The translations under genes and the position numbers were made by a program. From Fistulifera solaris (lineage: Eukaryota; Bacillariophyta; Bacillariophyceae; Naviculales; Stauroneidaceae): 64,000 bases of DNA. Positions 32,615 to 44,352 of the stretch are shown here, piece after piece. The stretch spans positions 806,001 to 870,000 of the forward strand of contig AP026144.1 in the NCBI GenBank assembly GCA_030295235.1, read 5' to 3'. Numbering within the stretch: the stretch's first letter is position 1; each line of letters starts with the position of its first letter. The notes beneath the pieces were generated by a model. That model saw only the letters and a list, made by a program, of their open reading frames with translations. It had not been told where the DNA came from and made no database searches.

Positions 32615-33507
32615 TCACACATCCGCCTTGCTGCGTTTCGCGGGAACCGTGGGAAGCGACAAGAACAAATCGCGTTTGCGTTGGGCAATTTCTTCGTCTG
32701 GAATAACCCCTTCAAACTCTTTGAGTAGTTCCAAATGTTCACGTACTTCTTGTACCGTCAATCGCTTTTCCTCTTCTTCTTCGACCACTACTTTCTTGGA
32801 AGGCGATGGCTTGATCACCGCCGAGTCGGGCACTTCACTGCGTTCCTTTTTGCGCAGTTCTTGCAAGTTTACCATCAAAACCGGGGCCGGAAAGTTCGTA
32901 TCGAGTTGATCTCCTTGATAGTACAGACGAAAGGTCAACATGACGTGATTATTGGCGTGTTCCCACATGGGTGGAGTCGGTCTACCACGGTGACTTCCAT
33001 CCGATCGAGATTCCTGTACGCGGAAAGAGAGACAGGGAGAGGGAAGTGTTTGAGTGCGCTGTAGAAAATTTGCAATATTCCGAAAGATTAAGTTTATACG
33101 TACAAACAAATAATGCGCCAATCGATCTACCGCTTCTTCGTGAGACCGTCCCGTTACCCAGAATGGTTTGATTTGTTGCGCCAATTGTTCCAATTCTTGT
33201 TGCAATCCCCGATGTCGGGTAATGGCGGCCGTCCCATCGAGAGGTGCTTGACTCGACATGGTCCGGTACATGATTTCCGCACTCTGATGCGGCAACAAGA
33301 CCCCTCGTCGACCAATTGCTTCAACAGATGAGTACACTGTTCGAGATACGCCGCTTTCCGCTGAAACGGACGCAAGGTATTCATGCAGGGTTCTACGCCC
33401 CGAAAGGCTTCGTACAAGACGACCGATTGCACACTACGACGCATTTGGTCGACATAGCCTCCGGGACCAAGAGCGTGTCGTAAACGAGAAATCCACGTGT
33501 CGGGCAT
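32615..33507 (-). CDS. Conserved-looking protein of unknown function (spliced, one frame change)
   Basis: The start at 33507 gives MPDTWISRLRHALGPGG. The frame shifts at the CCCC run 33301-33304 (GGGG in the sense). With one more G it reads LVDEGVLLPHQSAEIMYRT and continues. A 90-bp GT-AG intron (33014-33103) then joins LAHYLF to ESRSDGSHRGRP. The second exon has a hydrophobic/aromatic core (HVMLTFRLYYQGDQL) and an acidic, Lys-rich tail with EEEEEKRLTVQEVREHLELLKEFEG. About 265 residues. I see no catalytic motif and do not recognise the family. The helical tail suggests a subunit of a larger complex. Confidence 0.6.
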
Positions 33508-33670
33508 GATCGATAAATGGAGTGTGTTGGTGTTGATAAGGCTGCCTCCTTCAGTTAAGAAACTGACCGAAGGGAGGATGCAGGGTACGAAAGAGCAGAG
33601 AATGCATATCAGTCAATTGTTACAAAGAAGCAAGATGCATTCAGTCAATCACAAATGCAAAACAGGATCT

Positions 33671-33935
33671 TTATCGACAAAAGGCTTCATCACGAAAACG
33701 AGCAAAGCATAGCACCGCTTCTGCAGCGTCATCGCTATTATGAAAGATAATGGGATGATTGTCCACTGTTTCTTCTGTTAATGTAAGGTAGGATCCCGAT
33801 GATGATATCATTGTGTCTTGTGTTTCATCATTGGAAGCAAGTTTATGATAAATATCGAAAATGCACGTCTCTCATCGTTTTCTTGATTTTCACTTACCTC
33901 AATTTGGGAGTTTCGCTTGGCAAAATGAGGCTACG
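33671..33935 (-). CDS. Possible C-terminal exon of a small unidentified gene
   Basis: The minus strand reads a smooth coding-like sequence ending LTEETVDNHPIIFHN, DDAAEAVLCFARF and RDEAFCR before a stop at 33671-33673. It continues upstream as IYHKLASNDETQDTM. A one-base change at a TTTT run near 33860 would extend it to SQIEVSENQENDERRAF. An AG acceptor near 33936 could begin the exon. The upstream exon was not found. A minimal alternative is a 46-residue protein starting at the internal Met. No function is evident. Confidence 0.35.
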
Positions 33936-35661
33936 GCTGTTTTTGCGAATTGCAAAGCCAAAAAAATAAAAAGGATCGAATGCAACGCACGCGCACGCCG
34001 GCAGGGACGCGCCGCCCTGTAGAGTGTGTACGTAAACGCTACGTAGAGAGTGAAAACGGGTGTGACGAAAACGAATGTACTTGTACTTCTAACGGTTACG
34101 GAGTAATTTGGATACGCAGCATGACGTACGTGAATTCGTCGTTTCCTAAGAAAAAGCGCACCGGTACTGGTGTGTACGGTCGGACAGTGGCTTCAAAAAT
34201 TCCATTTTCTTTCTCTCTTATTTCCGAGGACTCCTCCTGTCATTTTTCTTGTGTTTCCTTTCTTTTCATTTGCCGCAAAAAATGATGATGTAGAAACAAA
34301 AGGTATTCTTCTTCGTTATTCACTTGAACGAATGCTTAACCCTAAAGAAAACAGCGTCTTTTCTGGATAAATTACTTCTTTCGGAAGACAATTGACGCAA
34401 GAACGTCTCGCCGCGTTTTCGGCCCTTTTGAACGAGCGAGAGGGCTTCGCTGTGGGCTTTGCAAACCGAATAACCCGGAACAGCGAGATGCTCATACGTA
34501 TACCTTGCAATCCAATACGATCCAAAAATTCCGAAACATCACGCTTCTTTCGTACCATCGCACAATCCATTAAGCTGTGGGAGAACCGGACGACAAATTC
34601 GAGAAGACAGCTTATTCGCTGGATGTTATGGAAGGGTCATGCTTTGATGAGGACATCGCGGCGCCCGTGATATTGCTCCGATCATGATGTTTTTGAGATG
34701 CTTGTTGGAGGCATAGCGTGGTTATTCTTTGCCAGGACACTTTCATCCGAACGAATCCTCTATGCCTCGCGCCGTAATCATGAGAGGAGCGATTGTTGAC
34801 GTCCTGGTGTCGTGGAGGGAGAAGAATGGGACCACCATTAACGAGTGTTCTACCCTAACGTGCTGGACCCTTATTGCAATCAATCATCGAGAACAATCCT
34901 ATCACGAATGCTGCGAGATGGGCAAAAGGGAGTTGATACGTTTCCAACATACACTCATACTCAGAACGCTCTCCGCAATGTGCGGAACACTAAAAGTTTG
35001 GCCCCACAAGGTATCGAGGAGGACCCCGCAGAGTATGCTGGCGTGAGAACAAGTGTATGCAATTGTTTGGATAGTAACGAAACAGAAAACAACGTAGACA
35101 ATGGTGTTAACTATACCTTCGGCGTAATTTCTAAAACCGAGAATTATCTTTCTTTTGAGAATACGGATCAACACTTTGTGAAGAGAATGCATCTTGTAGA
35201 TGCTAGCTACCAAGTCTCGTCAGCCTGCGGGACGCAATCGTCATAGTTCTTGACGGCACAACGGGTTATCGCTGTTTTTGCCTCTTATATTCGTTTGTAT
35301 TTCGCACTGGTCCACTAGCAAAAGTTTGTGATGGGCGGGAGTACATTTGACTTGCTCTCTGTGTGAATTATCTCTGTGTTGTATTTATCGATTCAGCCAG
35401 CCGATAGGCGTCGTGATTTGTGGCATGGGTGAGAGGAACCAAAGGAGTATATGAAACAGGGATGAACGACCGAATGAATCGCAAATACACCCGCACATAT
35501 TCCTCACGGATACATGGGAACGAACGAACGAACGACCGAACGCCTAATAATCGTCTTACAAATTCAGGCTTTATTATTCCTAAAAGGTTAACGCTTCGCC
35601 GAACTGCAGTAACTAGCTGAAACATGACAACGAAGACGGTCTTTATTCCTAGTCTTAGTAT
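33936..35661. other. Gene-poor region
   Basis: It contains TACGGAGTA (34097-34105) next to GTACTTGTAC (34077-34086). Several short + strand frames (34392-34670, 34729-35046, 34845-35246) overlap each other in different frames and may be remnants of one broken gene, but match nothing I know. GAACGAAC repeats occur at 35518-35535. Confidence 0.35.
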
Positions 35662-36182
35662 TTACTTTGTGAATTTACGTTCACCTGCTCGACTCAAACG
35701 ACGCTGAAGTTGATGATGAGATTCTAAAAATAGAGAAAAGTATTAGAGTCGTCGAACATTTAGTATGGTATGATACATCGACAGAAGAAACAATAAACAC
35801 AGAAATACGTACCACGCCCTTCAGCTTTGGCTCGTTTCGCTTCGACCGCCGCACCTGCTCGCATACCCGCAAAGGGATCCGTCGGTCGACTTTTGAGTTT
35901 CTTTTGTTCCATGAGTTCCACAATGGCACTGTACGCACGGCAACTGGCGGGCAGATCATCAATGTTGTTGGTATTTTCCGATAGTTTGCGGCAAGCTTTT
36001 TCAAAAATGATTCGTTATGGATGATGATGATAATGATGAAAATGAATAGTGATCAAATTGAGCATTATGTGTTGAGAGAGGTATCGTAGCAAGAATACAC
36101 GCAATAGACGATTCGTATCTCTCTCGTACTTACTTTCGTACGAAACCTTGGTTTCCTTCTTGTTCGCATTTGGTGCCACCAT
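35662..36182 (-). CDS. Small 97-residue protein in three exons, unknown
   Basis: Three short exons (36182-36134, 35995-35813, 35723-35662) with GT-AG introns of 138 and 89 bp splice into one clean frame. It begins MVAPNANKKETKVSYE and continues with TCRKLSENTNNIDDLPASC, RAYSAIVELMEQKKL, PTDPFAGMRAGAAVEAKRA and RESHHQLQRRLSRAGERKF. Phases agree at both junctions (one base, then one base), which supports the model strongly. The protein is basic and mostly helical without signal or membrane segment. I do not recognise it. No exon is long enough to stand out alone, so the gene is easy to miss. Confidence 0.75.
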
Positions 36183-36727
36183 GTTTTTTTTTTGTTCGTT
36201 TTGTGAACTCAAAAACTTTCAGATAGCAGTGAAGTGAAAGGACAGAGAAGAAAAACTGGAGCAATGCAACAAAGTTAAATCAAAAGCAGAGAACTTCTCG
36301 AAAGAAACTCAACACTCGATGAAGCGAAGACTTGTTTGCCAAACAAATCCAGCAACAAGAAATCTGCAAAACGAGGACGTTACTGGTATTGCGATCTTTT
36401 TTTTTTTTTCCAAAGTGTCAAAACGTCCGAAGAATTTTGTTTTTTGCGCGACGCTTCGGGATTTCGGGTCGCAAGATGGTGTTTGGAGTCGTCGGACAGA
36501 CTGCCACGTGTTATTGTACACTTCATCTCTATATGACTATAGTGTGTATAGTTTAAAGTGCAGCGCACCGTTTCGTCAAGCCAAAATCATCGGAGCGACA
36601 TTTTTGTCGATACCTACAAACGACTCGATCCTTCGACACGAGTACCAGGTATAGTCATCGTCAGGAAATCCACAAAATGTGAGGCCCATCCCAGCGAAAA
36701 AGAAAGAAAGAAAGAAAGAAAGTCACC
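36183..36727. other. Intergenic, no gene seen
   Basis: It holds a 13-base T run near 36398-36410 and an AAAG microsatellite at 36703-36722 just before the subtilase start. A 111-residue + strand frame (36319-36654) has no protein-like features. Confidence 0.45.
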
Positions 36728-38596
36728 ATGAATAAGCTGCGAATCCGAAAACTATGCTGTGCTCTCCTTTGTCTTGCCGTACATGCAAAGCAGTCAACAA
36801 GGCTGCGGCAACGGACGGGAGATCGAGCTGCATCCTTGCGAACCTCATCACCAAACACACAATCACCCTATCGTCGCTATTTGATTCAATACGACGAAAC
36901 TGCAGGCGGTGAAGCACTTTTATTACAACATGCAACACAATTACATCACTGGTTTGCGAATGAAAAAATAATGTCAGTGGATTTGGAAGACGAGGCTGTT
37001 TTGTTGTTGGAAAACCGTCCTGGAATTGTTGCAATCGAACCCGACCACCGTTGGGTCGCGCAGGGATATTTTGAGCGAATGGTGGATCCATCGGAATTAC
37101 ACAAAAAACAAGGTCGATTCTTAACTTCGGAACAAAATCCAGAAGAAATTATCCCTTACGGCATTTCCATGGTACAAGCCGATCAAGTGACCATGGGGGA
37201 TACACCGATCACGGTTTGTATTGTCGACACGGGCATTGCATTGGAACATCCCGATTTAGACGCCAGTTTAGTGACGGGGGCAGATCGGGAAACGGAAGAT
37301 ACTGCGGGGGTATCTACCATGTTGCTATGGAACAATGATGCACGAGGACATGGCACACATGTCGCGGGGACGATCATGGCGAAAGCCAATAATGGAATCG
37401 GTGTACGTGGTATGGGTCAAATACCCATCTTTGTGACGCGTGGGTTGGATGATTCCGGCAATGCTTTTGAATCCGATATTCGAGAAGCCATCGAGCAGTG
37501 TGAGGCAGCGGGTGCGCAAATCATCAGTCTCAGTTTGGGTGGCGATCAAATGAGTAATGCTATGCAAACACTGATACGGCGTTTGTACAATGAAAAGAAT
37601 ACGCTGATCTTTGCGGCGGCGGGAAATGCGGGAGAGTGGAAACTAGAATATCCGGCCTCAGATCCAACGGTCATTTCGGTATCGGCGGTCGATGAGACCG
37701 AGTGGTTTTGGGATCAGGCCAATTACGGCCCTACGCTAGAGCTGATGGCACCGGGAGTAGGAATTTTATCAACCTCGGTCAATAGTTCAGGATCTTTTAC
37801 TTATGCTGAATACTCGGGGACGTCTATGGCCGTACCGCATGCGTCGGCGGCAGCGGCGCTAGTGTGGAGTCACCATCCCGAATGCACGAACCATCAAATA
37901 CGGTTCGTTTTAGCGGCGACTGCCAAAGATATGGGTGAAGCGGGATGCGATACGGATTTTGGATACGGTATTGTTCAAGTGAAAGATGCACTGGACTTTC
38001 TCGACGCGTATCCTTGTCTCAATGCCACTTGGGGTGCCGCCCCGTTAACTGGCAATTGCACTGTTATGGATGTTCCGACGGATCAAACAGTGGATGAGTA
38101 TCGCGACAATACCAAGTCGCCAGCGGCTGCTCCGACTTTACTCAGCGATGCTCCCGTGATAACCAGTCGACCATTCGAGACCATATCACCAAGTGTAGTC
38201 GATACCAGAACTGAGCTTCCCAGTGCGCCTTCGAAGGAACGGACCGATGAGACTGAACCACCAACAACTAATATTCCGGATGACCCCCTGGAGACGGAGC
38301 CGCCCGGTTTGGACGATCCAGCTCCTTTTGAGTTTCCTGAGGGAATTATAACTGACGAGACAGAATCCGATGGACCAATGAAAGTACCCGAGGTGGACAT
38401 CCCATCCAAAAATGCTGGTCCAGTTGATTTACCCGTGCAAGTTGGCGTTCCCATCAATCATCCCTTTGATCCTCCCGGCATTACGGTCCTGGAAATTCCT
38501 CCAGTCAACGCTCCCAGTACGAAAGTTTCGGAAACAGATCAAGAAAATACCAATTCGCCTACTGCTTTACCGATCATCGTACAAGTTTCCACTTAA
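36728..38596 (+). CDS. Secreted subtilisin-like serine protease with Pro/Thr-rich tail
   Basis: A 622-residue protein with a signal peptide (LCCALLCLAVHA), an inhibitor-I9-like propeptide (about residues 48-110, RRYLIQYDE...VAIEPDH) and a peptidase S8 domain. The catalytic residues are visible: Asp167 in IVDTGIA, His208 in GHGTHVAGT, oxyanion Asn300 in AAAGNAG and Ser366 in SGTSMAVPHAS. The order is proteinase-K-like. After about residue 440 comes a Pro/Thr/Glu-rich stalk typical of diatom surface proteins. A TAA at 38594-38596 ends the frame, but the same frame then stays open to 38917 with the same composition (about 106 more codons). The longer form would be 729 codons. It is likely extracellular or cell-wall-bound. 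Confidence 0.93.
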   Translation: MNKLRIRKLCCALLCLAVHAKQSTRLRQRTGDRAASLRTSSPNTQSPYRRYLIQYDETAGGEALLLQHATQLHHWFANEKIMSVDLEDEAVLLLENRPGIVAIEPDHRWVAQGYFERMVDPSELHKKQGRFLTSEQNPEEIIPYGISMVQADQVTMGDTPITVCIVDTGIALEHPDLDASLVTGADRETEDTAGVSTMLLWNNDARGHGTHVAGTIMAKANNGIGVRGMGQIPIFVTRGLDDSGNAFESDIREAIEQCEAAGAQIISLSLGGDQMSNAMQTLIRRLYNEKNTLIFAAAGNAGEWKLEYPASDPTVISVSAVDETEWFWDQANYGPTLELMAPGVGILSTSVNSSGSFTYAEYSGTSMAVPHASAAAALVWSHHPECTNHQIRFVLAATAKDMGEAGCDTDFGYGIVQVKDALDFLDAYPCLNATWGAAPLTGNCTVMDVPTDQTVDEYRDNTKSPAAAPTLLSDAPVITSRPFETISPSVVDTRTELPSAPSKERTDETEPPTTNIPDDPLETEPPGLDDPAPFEFPEGIITDETESDGPMKVPEVDIPSKNAGPVDLPVQVGVPINHPFDPPGITVLEIPPVNAPSTKVSETDQENTNSPTALPIIVQVST

Positions 38597-38917
38597 TGGC
38601 CATCCATGATTCCCACCAGTCAATTGGAAGAGACAGATGGCAATGATGAAACATCGGATACCACAGAAAAGGATGATATCATAGAAGGAGTCGAGACATT
38701 AAACGAGGCCACCAACGGATTCGAAACTATCGAGAAAGAAACGTCGCCACGGTCCGAAGCTACATTTTCGGCCTTTTTGAGTCCGTTTGATGGCACCGGC
38801 CCGAGCTCTCCTCTCATCCCCTCCTCCGGACGAGACTTCTTTCCAGACGATCAAACTAGTTCCATCACCCTACCGGGTCGTCGAAGTAAACAACCTTTTC
38901 GAGGGATATGGAACTAG
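38597..38917 (+). other. In-frame continuation beyond the subtilase stop codon
   Basis: Directly after the stop, the same frame reads on (MIPTSQLEETDGNDETSD... to a stop at 38917) with the Thr/Ser/Asp/Glu-rich composition of the stalk. It has no separate promoter-like spacer. It is either the lost tail of the protease after a nonsense change, or made by stop-codon readthrough. Confidence 0.5.
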
Positions 38918-39221
38918 ACGAACAATTTGAAGTCTAGGAATAGGATGGAAATACCAGTACAGGTTGGTCCATACCTGTAATGAACAAATGTTCAGTTCGT
39001 GAATGAAAATGGAGACTTACTTGCGTAGTACTCATGCAACATGCGCACCAATGCTACTTCGTGTATACTCCGCGTTTCTTTCGCAATAAATAAAATAAAT
39101 AATGCGCATTATTTATTTATTGTTACGAATATTGTATTTTGCATTCCTTCTTGTTTCATTCCTTATTATTACAAGCATTCCCTTTCCTTTATTCACTTGC
39201 TTTCCTTCTACAAAACACAAG
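38918..39221. other. Intergenic, no gene seen
   Basis: AT-rich spacer between subtilase and sulfotransferase, with AATAAATAAAATAAATAATGCG near 39087-39110 and a TTATTTATTTATT stretch. Only short frames. Confidence 0.4.
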
Positions 39222-40111
39222 ATGACTCTTTTCGCAATCATCAATTGCCGTTCCTCATTTGTCTTTTGGTAACGCTGATCAGTCTTTTGTTGTTGACGCG
39301 ACCGCGCAACGATGCGACGGTGATCGTTTCCTCGCAGCAACAACAACCTACCCACGGATTGCCGCGGCGCATTCTTGAAGTGGGATTACCACGTTCAGGT
39401 TCCTTGGCGATTCATCAATTTTTGCGTGTCAATCTCACGAAATGCAAAGTAGTAGTCTTCATTATTGTTGTGAGGCAACGAAAACAAAATTTCCTTGCCA
39501 TGAACGAACGATCGGTGAAACGATTCATCAAAATGCTTTAAACGAAAAGCCATTGTTGCAGAACTGTGGTGCGGACGACGAAACACGTGTTTATACGGCA
39601 TTACACGTCGAAGCGGCGGAACCGTACGGTTACTTTTTGCCACAACATTTTGCCTTACCCCTTTTTCTTCAAGACTATCCCGACGCGGTATGGATTTTGC
39701 CGCAACGACAAAATGCTGCTACGTGGGCGACTTCGGTGTTGCACTGGCATTCGGAAACGCAACGATTCTTATCGTCCTTTGGTCTTCGAAAAAGGAAACA
39801 CGTATCGCACCGGCCAATGATCAAGAAGCGAGCCGCATCACGAAAGGATTGCAAGTCGCGGTGGAACACGCGTACGATCCTCAAACACACGCCCAAAAGA
39901 AGCAACAATTGATGGGCATTTACGACCGTCATACGCAAAAGTACGAACCATGGCACAACAACACAATATACGTTTGGTGGAAATCAATATCGATGATCCG
40001 CACGCGGGTGCACTGTTGCAAACCGAATTCCCTTCTTTGAACAGCAATTGTTGGTCTTTTGATGCTTCAGCCTTGGATGAAGATTGGAAGAATTTGACAT
40101 TGCCCTTTTAA
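39222..40111 (+). CDS. Type II membrane sulfotransferase-like protein (four homopolymer frame changes)
   Basis: The gene reads through three frames, with one base missing at each of TTTT 39229-39232, TTTTT 39419-39423, AAAAA 39789-39793 and AAAA 39937-39940. Corrected, it starts MTLFRNHQLPF. A single transmembrane helix (LICLLVTLISLLLL) is followed by the PAPS-binding block LEVGLPRSGSLAIHQFF. Later blocks are SLHYCCEATKTKFPC, GYFLPQHFALPLFLQDYPDA, WILPQRQNAATWATSVLHWH and LVEINIDDPHAGALLQTEF near the C-terminus. About 297 residues. This outline fits diatom and algal Golgi sulfotransferase-like proteins, which transfer sulfate from PAPS to glycans or proteins. The repeated one-base losses at runs argue for sequence errors. 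Confidence 0.75.
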
Positions 40112-40157
40112 ACACAGAATACTTATCATATACTTTTCCAAAAAAAGAACTATTCCT

Positions 40158-43100
40158 TTATTTTTTCGATTGTAAGCGATTTCGAATATCACAATGCATG
40201 TTCGTCAGAAAGGCCACGTAATCCTTTTCTCCCACGTTGGCGTCTTCGACCAACAAACTTAAAATGCCGGTTTCACGCAATCCTTGATGATCGGGTTGTT
40301 GGAATACGGGAATGATGGCCGGATTCGTTGCACGTGGACTGTTTTGGACCACAAGCGACAACCAATGCTCCAAAATTTCGTGATGACGACGAGCACACAA
40401 TTCTTTTGTGTCCTCGGGGATGAGACGACCCAAATACATAAAGATTCGCAAACCATCGTCGATCAGATAAATACCATCGTCCTGAAAAGATTCCATAGTA
40501 GGACGCACCAGCGGTGGCATATCTTGGGTGTCTTGCGAATTTAAATCGATGGAATAGATATTGGGATACAACAGTGACATACAGGTAGAAGGGTTGCTTT
40601 GGAGGAGCTGGACATTGAAATAGCCTCGCTCATCTCCCGTTGGTTGGATTCGAGCACTCGCGGAGGACGGATCGCGACAGGGAAACCCCGGGGCCAGCAA
40701 AGGCATCTTGATGAGACACATGCAAAATAACGGGAGAAGCTGCAAGCGTGATGGAAGCAATAATTGACCGGTGGGACTGGATATCGCCGGAGTGTTCAGT
40801 CGGTAATTGACCAGCATATTCAAGCATGTGGCGTACAATGCATCGCGAGCTTTTTGGCGGGGTATCATTTTGTCGTCCTTCTTTTGCTCGTTGATTGTTT
40901 TTACTAAATGCGTGTGCGTCGTGCGCACGATGTACGGAAGGATGGCAGCAAAGTCGGCGCTTTGAAATACATCGTTGGCCGATTTCGCGATAGGAATGGC
41001 CAAAGTTGATACGCGAACCAATCGTCGACCTGATGAAGAGGTATACAATAATGCTGTTTGAAAGTACACCATCGAGCTGGATTTTGGAAGCCCGCCTACG
41101 CGGTGATCCAGTTCCACGGATATGCATGTATTGGGTGACAACGACGCCAATTCAAGTTCGGGGGAATCACCAAGAGCGCCTTCTCGCGACGTACCAGGAG
41201 CGCAAACAAAATTCTTGATTTGAACACCAGCCGAACAACGAACTTTGAAGACTGCGTCCCAACCAGAAAATGTCCGGATGTTGCTTCGTAAATTATTGTA
41301 GAGCGATTCTTCCCATTGCACTGCTTGTACCCAGTAGAGGCGTCCACTCGTAAGTCTACACAATTCACCCAATGAAGCAAGACCCAAAAAGCTATTGGCG
41401 CTCACGGATCCGGTGTGCATGACAATGTCAAAGGAGACTCGATTTGTGACGCATTCGTCGGCCAATTTGGAATAAAATGATGCGGAATTTTCATCTTCAT
41501 TTCCTTCTGGCTTTTGTTGAACTTGTACTGGTACATAGGTCATCGTATTCTCTGCTCTAGATCGTCCCAAAAGTAAAGCCTGACTCTCTTCCCTATACGC
41601 CAAGCTACCCACCCCGAAATTGGGCCTTCGCCACGTCAAAGAGTTCCTCGTCCTCCGGATGAGGCCAAGGCGTTGGACAGGAACATCAGAGCAGCTCCAC
41701 CACAGCTTAATTCTGATCCATCTAATCCATATGCATTTCGTGCAAACGATTCTTTGCGCCATTGCTTCAAATCTAAATTGTCTAGAAACTGACACCATGC
41801 GTCTGCAGACTCATTCATCACAAATGTCCATTCCTCCAATGGTGCGGGTGTAAAAGGATCCTCTGTTACGTCAGCAACGACCATACAAGATATTTCACCA
41901 CTGGAAGCATTCCATCGAGGAATCATGATCCCCATGGAAGAGACAAGACACAAGCCAATGCGCGGCGCCGCCCCTAAAGCTTGCTGCTGAAAATGATCCG
42001 TCATATCTTGTCCTAATTTCTGCAACATGGATTTGTATGCTTCCACGTGAGGAGATGTCAAATCCAAGACGTATAACTGTACCGGCTGTACGGGAGTGGG
42101 ACGTGTGATGTAAGGACCGGTCACTTCCCATTCCACCGTGGCTTCCGGACGTGCCGTGACGAGAGCCTGCGTTTGGGCCACCCCGCAAAAAAATGCATTT
42201 GTGATCCGTGGCAAATGGATTCGCATATGCTAAACAGTTCGTACACCGGGGAGGTGCATTGGTAATTGGGAGCATGGGTACCGATACGGTCGTCTCTCTA
42301 GTCTCTTCCGGCAAAGAAGGTACAAAGTCTTGCGACGGCACTGCCAAGGGTACGCACTGCAAAGCCAATGGTATATCTCCCGTACTATGCCATTGCGCAC
42401 GGCTGGCGGGGAATTGATACACTGTGCTACGCAATATATGCGGTGCCGCATTCCCATCGTCAATGACGGTATCTGGTAGCTGGGACGGTGGTGGCTGTCC
42501 CATTTGCGCCCGCGGATAGTATGGCGATACTGATAATGTCGACAAGGGCCGTGGAATCAAAGACACGTCAATGCTGTCCTGGTAGGGTGTGGGTGTCGGT
42601 GGTGGTGGTTGTGGACCTCGAGCATGAGATGGAGGATATGCGCGGCTCTGTGAGGAAGGATACATAGTCTGGGTATGCGTCGAAGGCGGGTACATTTGAC
42701 TTGGTGGTGCTGGAGGCGGCGCGTAAGATGGAGGATGCATCGGCATTTGATCTTGAGTGGACGGCGGATACACTTTTCCGTGCGGCGGGGGATCTGGGTG
42801 CAGTTGACTCGATTGCGAAAAAGGGATATTGCTCTGGGCACCAAGAGGAGGAGGAGGTGGTGGTGGAGGAGGCACCTGACTCTGTGAAGGGGGCGGTTGC
42901 ATCTGACTCGGTTGAGAAAGAGGAGGAGGAGGAGGCGGTTGCATCTGACTTGGTTGCGAAAAAAGAGGAGGCGCATAATTCTGTGAGGAATATCGAGGTC
43001 CCTGAGTCGGTTGAGCAGAATGGCTGTTTACACCAAAAGGAGCCACATAACTTTGTGACGGAGGAGGAGGCATCTGGCTTTGTGACGGTGAAGGACTTGG

Positions 43101-43490
43101 CGGATTGTACGATAATGTCGGAAATGTTTGACCTGGCACTGGGGCCGGAGGGGCAGGCTGCGGCATCGTGGATGTCTCAGTAGACGCAAGCGACGGCGGA
43201 GCAGAAAAAGTCGTCGGAGGATGCATAGGAGGCGGTATTCTTTTGTGTGCTCCGGTGCTACCTCCAGACATGGGAGGAGGCGGAGGAGGAAAACGAGCAT
43301 TATGTGCTGAAGAAGTGACTCCGTTGACCGGTTGCGGCTGTTGTGATTGAAAAGTCATCGACTGCTGCTGCAGAGGAGGCAGAGGAGCCGCAAAACGAGG
43401 AGCGCTGGAAACTGTAGATTGTGGAAACTGTTGCGCCTTGTCCCCATTTTTTCCAGGCGGCGGAGGCGGAGGCAGAGGAAAAGAAGGCAT
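40158..43490 (-). CDS. SEC24: COPII coat subunit SEC24 (two homopolymer frame changes)
   Basis: About 1,110 residues. The N-terminal 330 residues are Pro/Gln/Ser-rich, starting MPSFPLPPPPPPGK. The zinc finger follows as PPRCTNCLAYANPF...HKC-IF-C. The second Cys of the second CxxC pair needs one T fewer in the run complementary to 42187-42193. The trunk domain continues in the next frame (TRPTPVQPVQLYVLDLTSPH), then shifts again at 41638-41640 (GGRGTLL-TWRRPNFGVG). The rest is in one frame: beta and helical domains and a C-terminal gelsolin-like domain (YPNIYSIDLN, DDGIYLIDDGLRIFMYLGR). SEC24 selects cargo in ER export vesicles with SEC23. Confidence 0.9.
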
Positions 43491-44352
43491 ATTTTATTTT
43501 CTCCTCTTTTCGCAAATTGTATTTACCGTGCGTTTGCGAATCCTTTACTATTGAGTGTTCCTTCCTTGATAAATGATCCAAGGGGGTATTGCATATCAAG
43601 AGTAAATGATTAGTTCAGCAATCGGCTGGTTGAAAAGCGTGTTTTTGCTTTGGGAGGATCATCATGGTTGACCAAAAGTCGAATCCGCGCGTGCCGCGGA
43701 TCATTGCGTCGCGTCGCCAGAAGTCGCTGTCGCACTAAACGTGACACAATCTCAACAAGACTCCCTAATTGCTTAATGCTATACACATTCAGTCCCAGGT
43801 CGCTACAGTTAGTTCTCTACATCGATCAAAGGGAATTAATTTTTCAATGTTTTTCCATGCGAGCAACGTTTCGCGATCTCGCTCGCAAAAGTACGACATT
43901 CAATAGTCGTCAGTCGTCAGTCAGTCTTGTGTCTGGGTCTTGGATACTCTCGACATTTAAGAGTGTGGGTGTACTACTACGTACAAAGTGGTTGGAGAAA
44001 ATGTGCATGAATTTGTTACGAAGCATTATCACAACAGAAATTGAGGTGGCATTTACTTATTTAGTTCATTCACGGTCAGAAACCCTCATCTTAAGAATGT
44101 AAAGAGATGTGTTGATGTTCATTCCATAATTCCGTTCGTTGACCAAAAACAACATCCGTCCAAATTTCAAACGAACGTTTCATGACGAACCGCAACAAGG
44201 CTCCCGGATTTCTTGCACTTTTCCGGGAAGCTTTCATACTTCTCCTTATTTTTCAATTCCTACAAAGACCTCGCACACAGAGAAAGAAACACAGCAATGC
44301 CATTGTTCCTTGAACGCAAAAGGCGAGTCGAGCACGGTCGTTGATTGATATC
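43491..44352. other. Intergenic, no gene seen
   Basis: Upstream flank of SEC24 and of the 44.4-kb gene, which are divergent. A 150-residue + strand frame (43650-44102) lacks protein-like features. Confidence 0.4.

Noticed and set aside
35518-35535. GAACGAAC repeats as a CRISPR-like array
   Set aside because: Units are 4 bases without spacers; ordinary microsatellite in a eukaryotic genome.
36319-36654. 111-residue + strand frame before the subtilase
   Set aside because: It contains an encoded Phe run from poly-T and no domain; overlapping frames of equal size are open too.
36703-36722. AAAG microsatellite as a regulatory element
   Set aside because: A simple repeat with no sign of function.
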